In this document: piece by piece, positions 9,501 to 20,960 of the stretch
Position numbering within the stretch: the first letter of the stretch is position 1
Layout: each line of letters opens with the position of its first letter
Origin: Corallochytrium limacisporum
Lineage: Eukaryota; Opisthokonta
DNA length: 64,000 bases
Assembly (NCBI GenBank): GCA_002811645.1
Contig: PDIP01000036.1
Coordinates: 179,057-243,056 of the forward strand
Reading direction: 5' to 3'
Made by a program: the position numbers and the translations under genes
Notes under the pieces: model-generated
The model's database searches: none
Told to the model about the DNA's origin: nothing
Seen by the model: the letters and a program-made list of their open reading frames with translations, nothing else

Positions 9501-10267
9501 GTTTGCTCCGCTGGCTCATGAGCTTCCCTACTGCAATCTGCAGGATCTAACCTTCTCTGCCACGCTCGTTCCATGGTACTGAGTACCTGAACACATTAGC
9601 ATCCAGAGCACAGAGGCCGGTGAGAACCTTGTGCATTCCTGAAATAGAATTCTCGGTTCTAATGGTGACTCCCGATGATGGTCTCATCAGCCTTGCGATT
9701 TATCTCTTTGAAGCTTACCAACGCAAACCACCACGGTCGCGCGACCCCAGTCCCCCGGATTTCTTTGTGGCTTACAGGTGGTGCAGAGACACGCTCGCTC
9801 CAAAAAAGTTGTTGGCGAGCAATCCATTTCTATATATACATTCTATTGTGCAGAGGGGGGTCTCTCACTCGTCATCCGCACAAAACGGAAAAGGGAGACC
9901 GGGGGTTGAAAAGTGAACAAAAATGATTGCCGCGGAGAAGAAGCGGGCACATGACCGAGCGGCCCCCCTCTCTCCGTGGTGTTATGGCAAAAAATTGATT
10001 ATAGTTTATTGATCCATATAAATGACAGGTCCAAGCAAGAGAGGGAAGGATGGCGGTTCGGGGTGGGGGCGGTTCGAGAATAGTCAAAAATAGGGAGGAG
10101 GGCCGCGACGGGGGACACGGAGAGAGGCAGCGAGGGAGCGATGCGACCAGCCAGACAACGAGGACGAGAGATTGCTGCGGAACGTGAAACCAGAGTGAGC
10201 GCACCACAGCATTATTACGCAATTTTGGAGGAAAGGAGGATCGCAACATGCCCAAGCCATCGTCATC

Positions 10268-10315
10268 GCCCGCATCCACACACACACTCTCTCTCTCGCA
10301 CACTCTCACAGAGGA
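10268..10315 (+). repeat. CA/CT-rich simple repeat
   Basis: A short run of alternating CA units followed by CT units in the non-coding region. Confidence 0.85.
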
Positions 10316-10435
10316 GGGCACTGGGAGGAAGAATCAGTCAGACACAGAGAAGAGGCAGGTGACGAGGCGAGTAAAGTCGGGGGAGGCAAGGGCGGGAACG
10401 CACGGGGGCCAGCGGCGCCCCCCCCCCCCCCCCCC

Positions 10436-10485
10436 NNNNNNNNNNNNNNNNNNNNNNNNNNNNNNNNNNNNNNNNNNNNNNNNNN
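10436..10485. other. Assembly gap (50 N)
   Basis: Fifty N bases, flanked on both sides by C homopolymer. The gap probably reflects failure to read through a long C-run; true size is unknown. Confidence 0.99.
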
Positions 10486-13400
10486 CCCCCCCCTTCAACT
10501 TCTTCGTCGCTCTCTCCCTCTCTCCGGTGTTCTGACTGCGCGCCGAGTCTCTCTCTCTCGGAGGAATTTCAAGGCCCAACAACATTCCCTCTTTCCTGGC
10601 GGGAGGGTTGCGCAGGAAAGATCTGTGCCTCTTTTGGGGTAGTCGTGCATACGTAGACACCTGCGAGATACATACAAATTGTACTGTACTACAGGCGATA
10701 CCTTTTGCATCATGATCCCAGGGAGCAAACAGTGTCGAAAGTGGGTCGTTGTATGCGAACAACCCAGACTCAGCAGAGAAAGAAAAAAAAGTTGACCAAA
10801 AAGAGAATGACAGAGGCAGATTGCCACAGAAACAATATATTAAAAAAAAAGTGAGGCAGTGGAAGGGCGAAGGAAATGCGTGAATGAGATGGAGGGTGTG
10901 ACTGTGACCGCCGGGTTGCTGAAGGCCACTCAAAGCGATACAGGCATGAGCGCGAGTTTGGAGGAGGAGTGATGCAAGAGAGGAAACAGAGAGAATTAGA
11001 GAGGACTGGGAGACGAAGGAGAAAAGTAAAGAAAAAATTGTGACTGTTTAATTAATTTCCTTCCGGTTCCTCCCTATATTAGTTCTTTACGTAGAGCGTC
11101 CCGTGTGGTCGGTCTGTCGCAAGCCTTGGATACTAGACATGTGTCTCGAACTATAGTACAATATATATATGAATGCGGTCACGTCACCAAACTGGTCCCA
11201 CATATATGTGCCTCTCTCTCTCTCTCTCTTCCCTTCCGCAAAAGTGTGTCTGTTGCATATTGCTTCACTCTCGGGTTGGTTCCCTTGCCACTCGGGGCGC
11301 CGTTCCTTCCTTCCTTGTTCTCTTCGTAATTTCCCCCTCTCCTTCCCTTTTCCTTTTTAACTTTGCTTCCCATCCCCCCGTTGTTCTTACGGACCTCACC
11401 TTTCTTCCTCGCTTCCTTTACATTCATTTGTCCAACTTCCGGCCAATGGGCGAGAGGGGTCAACCCCTGCCCGGGCTTCTTTCCACTTTGTACCACCACC
11501 GCCCCCTTTCCTTCCTTCGTTTTTTGGGCCTTTCCCGGTCGCAGTTGTATCATTAGGCGCTCCTCCTGGCTGCGCGGAGGAGAAGGTTCACTGGATACCA
11601 CCACCTCCACTGGGCACCAAGTCGAAAACCGCTGGTGTTCCTGCGCAAGACGTTGCATGGACAAAACGGACCATCAGATTGGCACTGTATGCACCGCACC
11701 GCTCGGAACGGATGGTCCTGCGCTTCCTCCCCTCCCTCCCCCCCCCCCCACACACACACCGGGGGCCGCGCGGGACTTCATTATGGTCCATGACCTACCC
11801 GGTCTCGCGGCAAGTATTGCATTTCGTGCGTCCGTCGCTCCACGATTTGATCGTCCAGGCCCTGCAAATTAGCACCAGCCCCTTCCTCTCTCGCGCTCGT
11901 CCGCCCCGCGCCGGTGGGGGGAGGGGGGACCGGTGCTCAAAAAAAAAAGGGGGGAAGCCGCGGCAATGGCCAAATGAGAACTGCTGGGAATGAAATCTGG
12001 GCAATTTAGTTCTGCCTCTGTCTCGTCTCTCTCTGTCTCTGTGTGCCGCCCCCCTCCCCCCTCTTCCCTCTTTCGTTGCTGCGATATGTGCAAATATTGG
12101 CATTCCCCCACTACCAACTTAGGTCCTTATATGTATTGACCAAGGTTTCACATCTACACCCACAGCCCGGCAATACTAAACGGATGACGAGTTCGTGCCC
12201 AAAGGGTGTCCCCGTTGGTACAGCCTATCTATCTGGCAGTCCAGAGTTCCGTTTTGTCGGATAAAACAAATACGGATTGTGGGATATATAGTAGGGAAGC
12301 AGGAACATTACAAGATAAGATGTTCGTATATTTCTTATAGATTACATAGCTTCACTATCGATGACAAAGAACGGTAGCATATCGGCAAGGTCTCACAAAG
12401 TAAGAACTGCTGCGCGGCCGGCACCAAAGGGGCTGGGCGTGTGTTGGGAAGGGGGAAAGAAAGGGGGTGTTGCCGATAGAACACAAGAACGGCTGTGTCT
12501 GAGTTGGTTAATAGCCATTGAATGCATGCCGTGTTCCTTGTGTCCCTCCCAATCACACCTACCGCGGTGCCCAAAGAGACGGTACCGTGCAACGGAACGC
12601 ACAAAGTCGGAAATCGTCTCAATTTCATTCTTCTGCCGAGCGATTGGGTGGCGTGCCATGTACTGAATGTTCCTCTGAAATGGCAGCTTCCGTAAACAAG
12701 TGACTGAGAAAAGTGGAGAGAATGAATGCCACCCATTTTTTCGGGTTTTCGATTTTCTGCAGTCATTACTGCGATGGTTGTGAGGGGCGACAACGGGTCT
12801 GTTCCCGGCGAGACTGGCTCGGTGATTTCAGTATGATAGTAAAATACGGTGTGTTCGGCAACGCCCCCTCCCCGTCGACCCTTCTCTTCGCTTTCTCTTT
12901 CTTGTCTAGTGCAGTCTCTGCGACGTCTCTCAGTAGTACGAAGGAAGGTGGGGACAGAGGAGTCTTTCTGTTCCCCTTTTTGTCACTTTTTGATGCCTAA
13001 GGAAGGACATGCGCTGGGATCTCAGTAGTAAACATATGGCATAAATTGAGACAGAGGGCACACAGTTTGACCAAGAACGGAAAGAGATGGCCGAAGGACC
13101 GGTATTCCCCCCCCCCTTCAACCTCCCTCCCGACCTTTTTGAACTGTTTCACTGCCCGTGCCGCCCAGCAGCTATCGAACCCTACCTCACCTCCCCGCGT
13201 AAGAGCGCTGGTTGAACGCCGGACTCTTCCATAGAATTACTATGGCACAAGGACAGCAGCGTGAAGGGGGGACTTGTTCGATACGATACGTTCAAGACGA
13301 TGGAACAGGAGAGCTCTCTGTCGGGGGCCTTAGCAGGGGGGAGACCGTGAGGCGGTCGTAGATGCTGCTTGCTTCATGAACACTGGGTCTTCGATACGTT

Positions 13401-13801
13401 TCGTTGGCCTTCTGGTGGGTTAGTGTGAGGCTACGATGTATAGTCTGTCGTAGGTGGGCCAAACGAGAAGTAAACCTCACACAGGGTGGACTTCGTGGAC
13501 CAGCTGGTTCATTCAAGGTGATGCGCTCTCCGGTGTTTCGGCAAGAGTAGTCCACGTATCCATTTGGGTGTATATGAAGGTATTTCGACAATTAGAACGT
13601 CCCAATTCAGTCTATTATGATATCAAAATTATGTGTAGTGTGTTAGTTCGCATACTTATACACAGATTGCGGGAAAGTGTGATAGAAAACAAAATTATTA
13701 ATCGAAATGAAGGTTAAGGTTCGGCAGCTGTCATGATTCGGTAGAACACAGATCGGGAGACTCCCTGTTGAGGGAATCCCTCCGACCTAGAATACTTCAA
13801 A

Positions 13802-16800
13802 ATGACTGAAAGACCTCCATCATTACGGCTCTCTGAGCTTGATGATATTGAGGAGGGCATGCTACCGAGCACAACGCGGGGCTCGGGATCGCGCCGTACG
13901 GATTCGGGCGAGATATCAATAGCTCAATTGCGGTGGCCGAGTGGAGCTCGTGCCTCAGCATCGCGCAGAACAAGTTCAGGAGACAATCTAGCCGCCCATG
14001 TACGGTTAAGGGCGTCTACGATATCGACACAATCTCAGACAGATGCTGTTGAGGTAGACAAACCGTCGTTCATTCGCGGGCCGAATAGAGTTGCTGCCCG
14101 AATGAAAGCAGCTTTCCAAGAAGCTACAGCAGCACCAGAACCAGGAAACAGTAGTCCACAAGGTGGAGAAAGGGATGAGCTCCGAGGAACATTTTTAAAT
14201 TTGAATCGACTGACAGTAGATCGACTCAATACTTCTCGCGGGAGCCAGCTCAAAAATTCTTTGTACTATACACGACGGGACACGGCTAGAACCAGCTCTG
14301 GCGCACATGCCAATGAAGCTCTTGCGACACCAAGTCGGACGTCAATGTCGTCAAGACACTCGATCCTTGAACCAGAGGATTCCGAAGAAATCATAGAAAT
14401 GGGAAGACCCTCGCTGCGGGCAGCGCTTGGAGCGGAAAATGTGCAAACGACAGAAAAGACGGCAAACAGGTTCGATCTTAGCATTCAGAGGTATTTCCAA
14501 AATGAAGCGGCACAGCTTTTGACTTTTGTGATGATCTTCCTGAGCTTGATTGCACTAGCGTGTACCACTCAGGACTTTTTTGACGATAACGATTGGGCCA
14601 AGCCATTGGTGCTTACTATTGACAGCATTACGGCAGTAATTCTGACTGCAGAAATTGCAGCAATCCTTTATGTGCGAAGGAGAGTGCCGATTCTGGTCAC
14701 ATTGATCAAAGTATCGTTTATTCTTGATCTCTTGATCGTAGTTTCGTATTGGGTGACTATTGCGGCCATGGCAATCAATGATATTTCAGATTATCGGGCT
14801 TTCTTTGCGATACGGTCATTTGTTGCATACAGAACCGTCCGCTTGTTCAAGATTTTCGAAAGTATTAGTCGTGCGCTGGCAAATTCGGCATTGCTGATCG
14901 CGAAGGTTGCTGTGTTCTTGGCGATTCTGTACTACATATATGCCTTGACAGGTTTACTGGCATTGAGGACTGATCTGCTCGAGCACTGTGCAGATAGTAC
15001 TGAATTCGTGCCTGACACCGAGGATCCTATTCAAACCCTGGTTGATTCCTCTTCCATCCCAGCTACGAACTGCCGTGCTGATGGCGGCGGATACAATTGC
15101 CCAGGAGTTTTGGATTGCTACAAGGTGGAAGATTCTAATGACTACTTCAACTTGGAAAGCTATGATAACATTGGCTTTGCGATTTTGACGGTGTATCAGG
15201 GAGCTGCTATGGAGGGTTGGAGTGATGTCATGTACAACCTCATGGACAGCAGCACTAACGCAGGACTCGTTGCACTGTTCTATACCACAATGATTCTGTT
15301 TTTACCGCTGTTGAGTATTAACCTGGTTATTGCGGTAGTCACTGAGAGTTTTGCACAGGCTCGAGCAAACAAGGGGAAGTCAAGGGAACGAGGAGACTAT
15401 CTGAATGAGATTGTCGTTGAAGAGAATGGGGCATGGACCTTGAAGACTACGAAGCCCACGTCTACGGCTCACCCGGCTGTCTATGACATTATGACGGGCA
15501 GGCCTATGTCCACTGTAGTCGCTCTGATCTTGGTGGCAGACTTCGTCATGCTTGCCATCTATGGTGCGCGTGTGGATGAGGATAGCATCGTTAATATTTG
15601 GGAGTTGGTGATCAGCAGCATACTTGGGTTGGAAGGGCTCCTGAAAGCCTACGCGCTCGGCTGGCGTCAGCTGAGGCATGGGCGACCACTCTTTGAGCTT
15701 TTCCTGACCATTGGATGTTTTTTGGTCTCGCTGCCTCCCATCTTCGCAGTCGGGTTCCTTCGCATCGTGTTTGTTCTACGCCAGATTCGCCTGATGTACA
15801 TTTGGGACCCCCTTTGGCAGCAAGTGCGCAAGGTTGGTGGTGATGGCAGCAACCTTCGAAATGTGGTAGGCTTTGTCTTCTTCGTTCTTGGCGTGATTGC
15901 TATCTTCATGATGCAGGCCTTTGGCCGGGAATCCCCACAATTCTTCGGCTCATGGACAGAGTCCTTCAAATCACTGTTCCGCATCGCCTGCGGAGAGGAC
16001 TGGTTGATCATCTTGTACCAAACTATTGATCAAAGCCCTGCTCCTCCTGTCACTGCCATCATCATCGTCATCATTCATGCCTTCTGCAATTTCTTGCTGA
16101 TTAATCTTTTCATTGCCGTCATTCTTGAGAATCTGGAGCTTCCAGAGGACCTCAAAATTGAGAAACAGGCACAGCTGTACTTGCAATCCATTGCTGGTGT
16201 CGAAGCCAAGCAATTCGGAGGCCAACCCACCGACTTCGCTGCGAAGGTCTTCAGCCGATTGCCCCCTAATCCGAAGACAGTGAAAATCGATGGAGTCCCA
16301 ACAGCTTTTGTACCTCCAATAAGCAGAAGTTACCTAAAGCGATACCTGCAGGGTGATGACTCCAGGCAGCGTATGGCTCTGGACACCGAACTGCAGGCAC
16401 AGCAGAAACGACTACGAAGCCCGATGAGTCAACTGTCATCGTCCGCCGTGAGGGGTAGTGATTTGCCCTATGATGTCAATGGCGTCGCAGAAGTACGAAG
16501 CGGCATCCCTGCACCTCCTTCAGCAGCGGCGACGGAACGGATGCTAGATAGTTTCATTGCCGGAGATGTGACTGGCATTGGCAACCGCTCGCAAGCACGT
16601 AACTCGGTGCTGAAATCTGTGGAATGGGAAAAGCACTATGGTAATGGTCATGCGATTGACATAGACTCGTCAGTTAGCACACCTACCCGCGGGTCAGAAG
16701 ACAGCAGCAAAGATACAGGTACTGCTGTGCCTCTTGTGAGATCTCGAGTGTCTGACGCAACAACCTTGAGTCGTCAAAGCACTGAGAAAATGCTGCAGTC

Positions 16801-19800
16801 GTCGTCACGGCGCTTGCGGTTCTCTTTTGGCCAGCCTGGAATGATTCTCTCGGAGACTAAAGCCACCGGGATCAATGCGCCGCCTAGGCCGACGCTGGAG
16901 ATGGGCAACTATGGTAACTTTGCGGACGGACTGAACCAAGCCACTACCCGGACGCTCAGGAAAACAGATGCCAGCAACACAGAGGCACAGGAAGGATGGA
17001 TCGACTTAGGGTTTGGAGACCTTGGCGATCAGACCCAGACCAACTCTCTGCTGCAGAATGATGCGGATTTCCGTGAGAAGTACCCGTTGTATGACAAGAC
17101 GTTCTTCATCTTCGGTCCAAACTCGCAAGTGCGAGCATGGGCTAGAGAGGTGCTAGGACAAGTTGAGACGGATCCAAGATGGGCGGGCAAAGTATGGCTA
17201 GGGTTTATGTTGGTGATGACCACAGCATCTTGTGTTGTCATGGTCTTTGACAAACAAAATGAGTACATTCGGCTGAATGACTTGATATATGGTCCGATTC
17301 TCTTGGTGGACTTTGTAATCAACATCATTGCTGATGGTGTTTTCTTGACACCAAAGGGCTACTTCAGAAACCCTTGGAACATTCTTAACTTTGTAGTTCT
17401 GGCCATCACTTTGGTCAGCATGGCGTCGATTCCTTTCCTGAACGAGGGCACAGCAGCATACAAGACTTTCAGAGTCCTTCGTGCCATTCGGCCATTCCGC
17501 CTTCTGACATTGTTGGACGGTGTGAAGCAGGACCTTAAGTTCCTGGCTCGTGGTATCTATGAGATTGGTACCGTTGCTCTGATCCTGCTTGCATTCATTC
17601 TGCTCAGTGCTCTGTATGGCATGCTGCTATTCGGCGGTGAAATGGACCGATGTAATGACTCGTCCATCACTGTGAGAGAGGATTGCGTTGGGACTTACAT
17701 TCAAAGTGTTGCCACCCAACCGTTGATTGTGAACGCAGAGCCGCAAATCGAGCAAATTCTTGCTCCGCGCGCCTGGACGGCACCTGAAGTGTGTGATTTT
17801 GACACCTTTGGTGCGGCGTCTCTGTGCGTCTTCGAACTGATCGGTATCGAAGGCTTTGACAGTGTGGATGATGAACTCGAACGACTTGGAAGTGCATCCT
17901 ACATCTACATAGTGTTTGTCATTGTAGCAGGAAGCTTTTTCTTCCTGCGTTTGTTGGTTGGTGTGATTGTCAATAACTTCAACCAGAACAATGGCACCGC
18001 ACTGCTGACTGTAGAACAGAGGCAATGGATCAATCTCAAGCGGCAAATGAAATTGATTTCACCTGATCGGACACCGTCACGACCGAAATCGAAATGGAAG
18101 CGGAGAGCGTACGACATTTATACCAACGTATGGCTGGCGCGCACATCAATTGCTCTGGTGGTGATGCAGATAGTTGCTCTTTCAACAACTACATCAGGAA
18201 TTAGCTTGGCACACTTGAAGGCCGTGGAAGTCATCAATCTCTTCGCATGTGCCTTCTATGTCGCTGAGGAAGTCCTGTCAGTGAGCGCCTTTGGTATAAT
18301 TGGATACTATCGTAACGCTGCCAAGATTCTGGACCTGTGTGCGGCATGCGCGGCGGGCGTTGTGTTGATCATTTTCATTTTCACTGCCGGATCTTCCACC
18401 GACTTTAGTCTCACTGCGTTCTTGCCGGTGCTGGTACTGAGGATTGTCCGCAACATTTTGCGTAGCGAGTACCTTCAAATTATTCTGCGCACCCTGGTAG
18501 TGGCAGCTCTGAATCTTGCCTCTATCTTGGTCCTGATGATGGTTATCATTTCGTTCTATTCTTACGTTGCTGTCATCTTCTTCGGGTCCACAAAGTTTGG
18601 ACTGGACTTGAATCGCCAGGCAAATTTCGAAGCCGGGCCCATCACACTCCTCACACTCTATCGGATTTTGTCCGGCGAGGACTGGAACTCAGTGATGCGT
18701 GATACTTTCCTTCACGGGAACGAATGTACAGACAATGGTCCCACAGACACTGACTGCGGTAATCAAACCTTGGCACTGATTTTCTTCATCAGCTACTACC
18801 TGATCATGACATACGTGTTTTTGAACATGTTTGTTGCTGTTGTGATCGAGAGTTTCAGCCATTTCTTGAGCATTGATGATGAAGCGAGCCTGCAACTGAG
18901 TGATTTGTACGCATTCCGTGACAACTGGAGCAAGTTTGATACTGAGCGCCGCGGCTACATACCCGTGACTTCGGTTCGCAAGTTTCTTACAACGTTGCCC
19001 AAGGGTTTGGGTCTCGATGTCAAGAACAACTCCAAGCTCTACCGCTACATTCATGCGGAGATTGCGTCCGTGTCGACCCGTGATGGGTTGGGGCGCCAGG
19101 TTGTGGACTTCCACAAGTTGCTTTATATTCTTGCTGTTAATGCTGTAGACGTGGTCAAGGCCATGACCATTGAGGAGTACATGAGACGGCAGGAACAGGT
19201 ACGTTACATCCGTGAGAAGGTAGCTGCAGAGCTTGTTCTGGGTTATCTCAAGATGTACGTGTTGCGTCGCCGGTACAAGCAAATGCGCAACATGGCACAC
19301 ATGCTTGAGATGCCGGATGCTCACGCGAACAAATCCTTCCATCCGCTTGGCCACGATGCCAGTCAACAAGCACATCTCGACGAACTCATCAGTGCTACGT
19401 CCGAGGGCCATATCCTGCAACACCAACGCGATTCTGGTGTCCGCATGACACCAGGCATAAGTGTCAATGACGAGGCCGCCAGAGATGCCCAAGACAATAG
19501 TCTCCGCAACTCGTTGTCAGCAGATGATCCCAAACGTACAAGTCAGAATGGCAGTGAATTTGGCAACGCGTTCAATCTGGATAGCGTCATTCCATGGTTG
19601 CAGGAACCCTCGAGCCCAATATCAGATAACAGCGCCTCCGTCCCACAGCTCTCCCGTAACAGTTCACATTCACGGCCGCCGTCGGGAAGTGGCTCCAGGG
19701 GAGCCAGCCCGAATCGCCTACAGAGGCCCATAGATGAAACGGCAACTCTACACAGTTCGGTTTCATCTCTTCACAGCGATGACGGTGGTGTTGGCAACCA

Positions 19801-20053
19801 GATGGGCATACCACTGGACCGCGTTCCATCTATCCGCTTGGATTTGCCGACCGCTCGATCATCTGCATCATTCAGTCAACCATCGCCGCACACCGATCGC
19901 ACTGCAGTGAGTGGTTGGAACCTTCCAAATTCCTCAAACAGTGGCGTCTGGCGAGACTCGGCTGAGTGTAGCAATTCCTTCGCTGATCACGAATTGAATT
20001 ACTGGATTGAGCAGTTTGATAATCTTGAGGAGGACAAGACATCCTTCAAGTGA
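13802..20053 (+). CDS. CCH1: Four-domain voltage-gated cation channel, Cch1/NALCN type
   Basis: A 2083-residue plasma-membrane channel alpha subunit with four six-helix repeats (about 225-530, 565-790, 1125-1395, 1440-1670). Each pore loop has an acidic filter residue: E471 (AMEGWSD), E732 (CGEDW), E1350 (GIEGFD) and E1626 (SGEDW), an EEEE ring expected for Ca2+ selectivity. S4 segments keep basic residues mainly in repeats II-IV (LRQIRL, LRAIRPFRLL, LRIVRNILR). After repeat III the linker ALLTVEQRQWINLKRQ matches the conserved Cch1/NALCN linker, placing it nearer that clade than CaV1-3. After repeat IV there is an EF-hand-like region (FDTERRGYIPVTSVRKFL) and a basic IQ-like helix (LRRRYKQMR). 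Both tails are Ser-rich and probably phosphorylated. The coding frame is uninterrupted over 6.2 kb. Fungal Cch1 works with Mid1; no such partner is seen here. Confidence 0.92.
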   Translation: MTERPPSLRLSELDDIEEGMLPSTTRGSGSRRTDSGEISIAQLRWPSGARASASRRTSSGDNLAAHVRLRASTISTQSQTDAVEVDKPSFIRGPNRVAARMKAAFQEATAAPEPGNSSPQGGERDELRGTFLNLNRLTVDRLNTSRGSQLKNSLYYTRRDTARTSSGAHANEALATPSRTSMSSRHSILEPEDSEEIIEMGRPSLRAALGAENVQTTEKTANRFDLSIQRYFQNEAAQLLTFVMIFLSLIALACTTQDFFDDNDWAKPLVLTIDSITAVILTAEIAAILYVRRRVPILVTLIKVSFILDLLIVVSYWVTIAAMAINDISDYRAFFAIRSFVAYRTVRLFKIFESISRALANSALLIAKVAVFLAILYYIYALTGLLALRTDLLEHCADSTEFVPDTEDPIQTLVDSSSIPATNCRADGGGYNCPGVLDCYKVEDSNDYFNLESYDNIGFAILTVYQGAAMEGWSDVMYNLMDSSTNAGLVALFYTTMILFLPLLSINLVIAVVTESFAQARANKGKSRERGDYLNEIVVEENGAWTLKTTKPTSTAHPAVYDIMTGRPMSTVVALILVADFVMLAIYGARVDEDSIVNIWELVISSILGLEGLLKAYALGWRQLRHGRPLFELFLTIGCFLVSLPPIFAVGFLRIVFVLRQIRLMYIWDPLWQQVRKVGGDGSNLRNVVGFVFFVLGVIAIFMMQAFGRESPQFFGSWTESFKSLFRIACGEDWLIILYQTIDQSPAPPVTAIIIVIIHAFCNFLLINLFIAVILENLELPEDLKIEKQAQLYLQSIAGVEAKQFGGQPTDFAAKVFSRLPPNPKTVKIDGVPTAFVPPISRSYLKRYLQGDDSRQRMALDTELQAQQKRLRSPMSQLSSSAVRGSDLPYDVNGVAEVRSGIPAPPSAAATERMLDSFIAGDVTGIGNRSQARNSVLKSVEWEKHYGNGHAIDIDSSVSTPTRGSEDSSKDTGTAVPLVRSRVSDATTLSRQSTEKMLQSSSRRLRFSFGQPGMILSETKATGINAPPRPTLEMGNYGNFADGLNQATTRTLRKTDASNTEAQEGWIDLGFGDLGDQTQTNSLLQNDADFREKYPLYDKTFFIFGPNSQVRAWAREVLGQVETDPRWAGKVWLGFMLVMTTASCVVMVFDKQNEYIRLNDLIYGPILLVDFVINIIADGVFLTPKGYFRNPWNILNFVVLAITLVSMASIPFLNEGTAAYKTFRVLRAIRPFRLLTLLDGVKQDLKFLARGIYEIGTVALILLAFILLSALYGMLLFGGEMDRCNDSSITVREDCVGTYIQSVATQPLIVNAEPQIEQILAPRAWTAPEVCDFDTFGAASLCVFELIGIEGFDSVDDELERLGSASYIYIVFVIVAGSFFFLRLLVGVIVNNFNQNNGTALLTVEQRQWINLKRQMKLISPDRTPSRPKSKWKRRAYDIYTNVWLARTSIALVVMQIVALSTTTSGISLAHLKAVEVINLFACAFYVAEEVLSVSAFGIIGYYRNAAKILDLCAACAAGVVLIIFIFTAGSSTDFSLTAFLPVLVLRIVRNILRSEYLQIILRTLVVAALNLASILVLMMVIISFYSYVAVIFFGSTKFGLDLNRQANFEAGPITLLTLYRILSGEDWNSVMRDTFLHGNECTDNGPTDTDCGNQTLALIFFISYYLIMTYVFLNMFVAVVIESFSHFLSIDDEASLQLSDLYAFRDNWSKFDTERRGYIPVTSVRKFLTTLPKGLGLDVKNNSKLYRYIHAEIASVSTRDGLGRQVVDFHKLLYILAVNAVDVVKAMTIEEYMRRQEQVRYIREKVAAELVLGYLKMYVLRRRYKQMRNMAHMLEMPDAHANKSFHPLGHDASQQAHLDELISATSEGHILQHQRDSGVRMTPGISVNDEAARDAQDNSLRNSLSADDPKRTSQNGSEFGNAFNLDSVIPWLQEPSSPISDNSASVPQLSRNSSHSRPPSGSGSRGASPNRLQRPIDETATLHSSVSSLHSDDGGVGNQMGIPLDRVPSIRLDLPTARSSASFSQPSPHTDRTAVSGWNLPNSSNSGVWRDSAECSNSFADHELNYWIEQFDNLEEDKTSFK

Positions 20054-20114
20054 GACAGTTTAGTTTCAACAATATAGATTGTGTATCATATTGATAAAAT
20101 TTGCGTCTTCTGCC

Positions 20115-20502
20115 CTACTTCGGGGGTTGGTTTTGACTGCCCCCTTGGATCTGTTCTAGCGCCTTACGTTGACTTTCCTCACGAGCCTGCAGTATCCGGA
20201 AGTTCTCTTCTAGGTCGACCATTCGTTGAGCCATTGTATCAACTGCATAAGGGAACCAATAAATTGACAAAACAAGGGTTAGTACAATCGATCAGTGCAT
20301 AGATGCCGGCCTCTTGTGAAAGAAAGGGTAAAAACCTACTTCTCTGCATAATTGTAGTAGTTGACTGTTCGAAACGACTCTGCATATCACTCAGCAGTCT
20401 TACCAAAACCGCAACGTTCTCGGGATCCAGTCCCTGCTCTGGTTGAGGTTGCTGCTGGAGCTCTTGCATCTTGTCTCCCGTTACTGTTTCCTGATCGGAC
20501 AT
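20115..20502 (-). CDS. HSBP1: Heat shock factor-binding protein 1 (HSBP1), two exons
   Basis: Small coiled-coil protein that binds the trimerisation region of HSF1 and dampens the heat-shock response. Exon 1 is 20340-20502 and exon 2 is 20115-20242, joined across a 97-nt intron (20243-20339) with donor GTAGGT, branch point TACTAAC and acceptor ATGCAG. The joined protein is about 96 residues. The core LVRLLSDMQSRFEQS, then IMQRIDTMAQRMVDLEENF after splicing, matches the HSBP1 heptad pattern (family LLQQMQDKF and RIDDMSSRIDDLE). Restoration of the family sequence exactly at the junction proves the intron. The N-terminal tail (about 30 residues) is Gln/Pro-rich. The start may be the ATG at 20502 or 20505. 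The 3' end converges with the channel gene about 60 nt away. Confidence 0.9.
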
Positions 20503-20960
20503 CATTTCGCCCAATATCCCCAGCCTTAGCCTATGTTGTTCTAGTCATTGGAATACTCGGTCACGTATAGAAGGCTTTCGTAACGTTGATGTACCTTTGA
20601 CCACAATGCACACACTGTTGGACTTGCCTCTGTCCAGGGTACTGGCAATGAAATGGGTCCCTACGCGCCAAAGGGATACAAAAAAAAATGCTGGTCAAGG
20701 AAGGCCAAGATCCCGGGGGGGGGGAAGAGGGCGTGTGCGCGCCGAGGGCCGGAGACTGCACAGGTTGGGTGCCTGGCGGGTTTTGGGGTGGGATGAGGCT
20801 AGACCGAGAGCAGTCGCTACAGAGATGATAATTTACAGTCATATGGATTTATTGCATCGGATTAATGTAGAGCATATGGCCAAGAATGTCTGCAGAGGGG
20901 CATTCATGGCCTGCCTTTTGTTCTATTATGTTTAGGTATGGATTTCTATGATGATACTGT
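20503..20960. other. Spacer upstream of HSBP1
   Basis: HSBP1 promoter side and 3' flank of the small membrane protein gene. It holds a C/G-run tract around 20710-20725 and no gene I can support. Confidence 0.5.

Larger units (their letters stand above)
9501..13801. other. 4.3-kb low-complexity non-coding region
   Basis: No supported gene between the divergent SMYD and channel genes. The sequence is rich in CT/GA tracts, C-runs, CA and CT microsatellites (about 10268-10315 and 11213-11230), A-runs and an N gap. Open frames of 100-200 codons here are repeat translations (Ser/Leu/Phe-rich or Arg/Gly/Glu-rich) without domains. Long 5' UTRs or regulatory DNA for the flanking genes may lie here, but that is inference. 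Confidence 0.6.

Noticed and set aside
13160-13240. Possible tRNA-Phe-like arm
   Set aside because: Loop reads TTGAACG but D and T arms and acceptor stem are absent.
18689-19492. 267-codon minus-strand open frame
   Set aside because: Shadow of the channel's C-terminal coding region.
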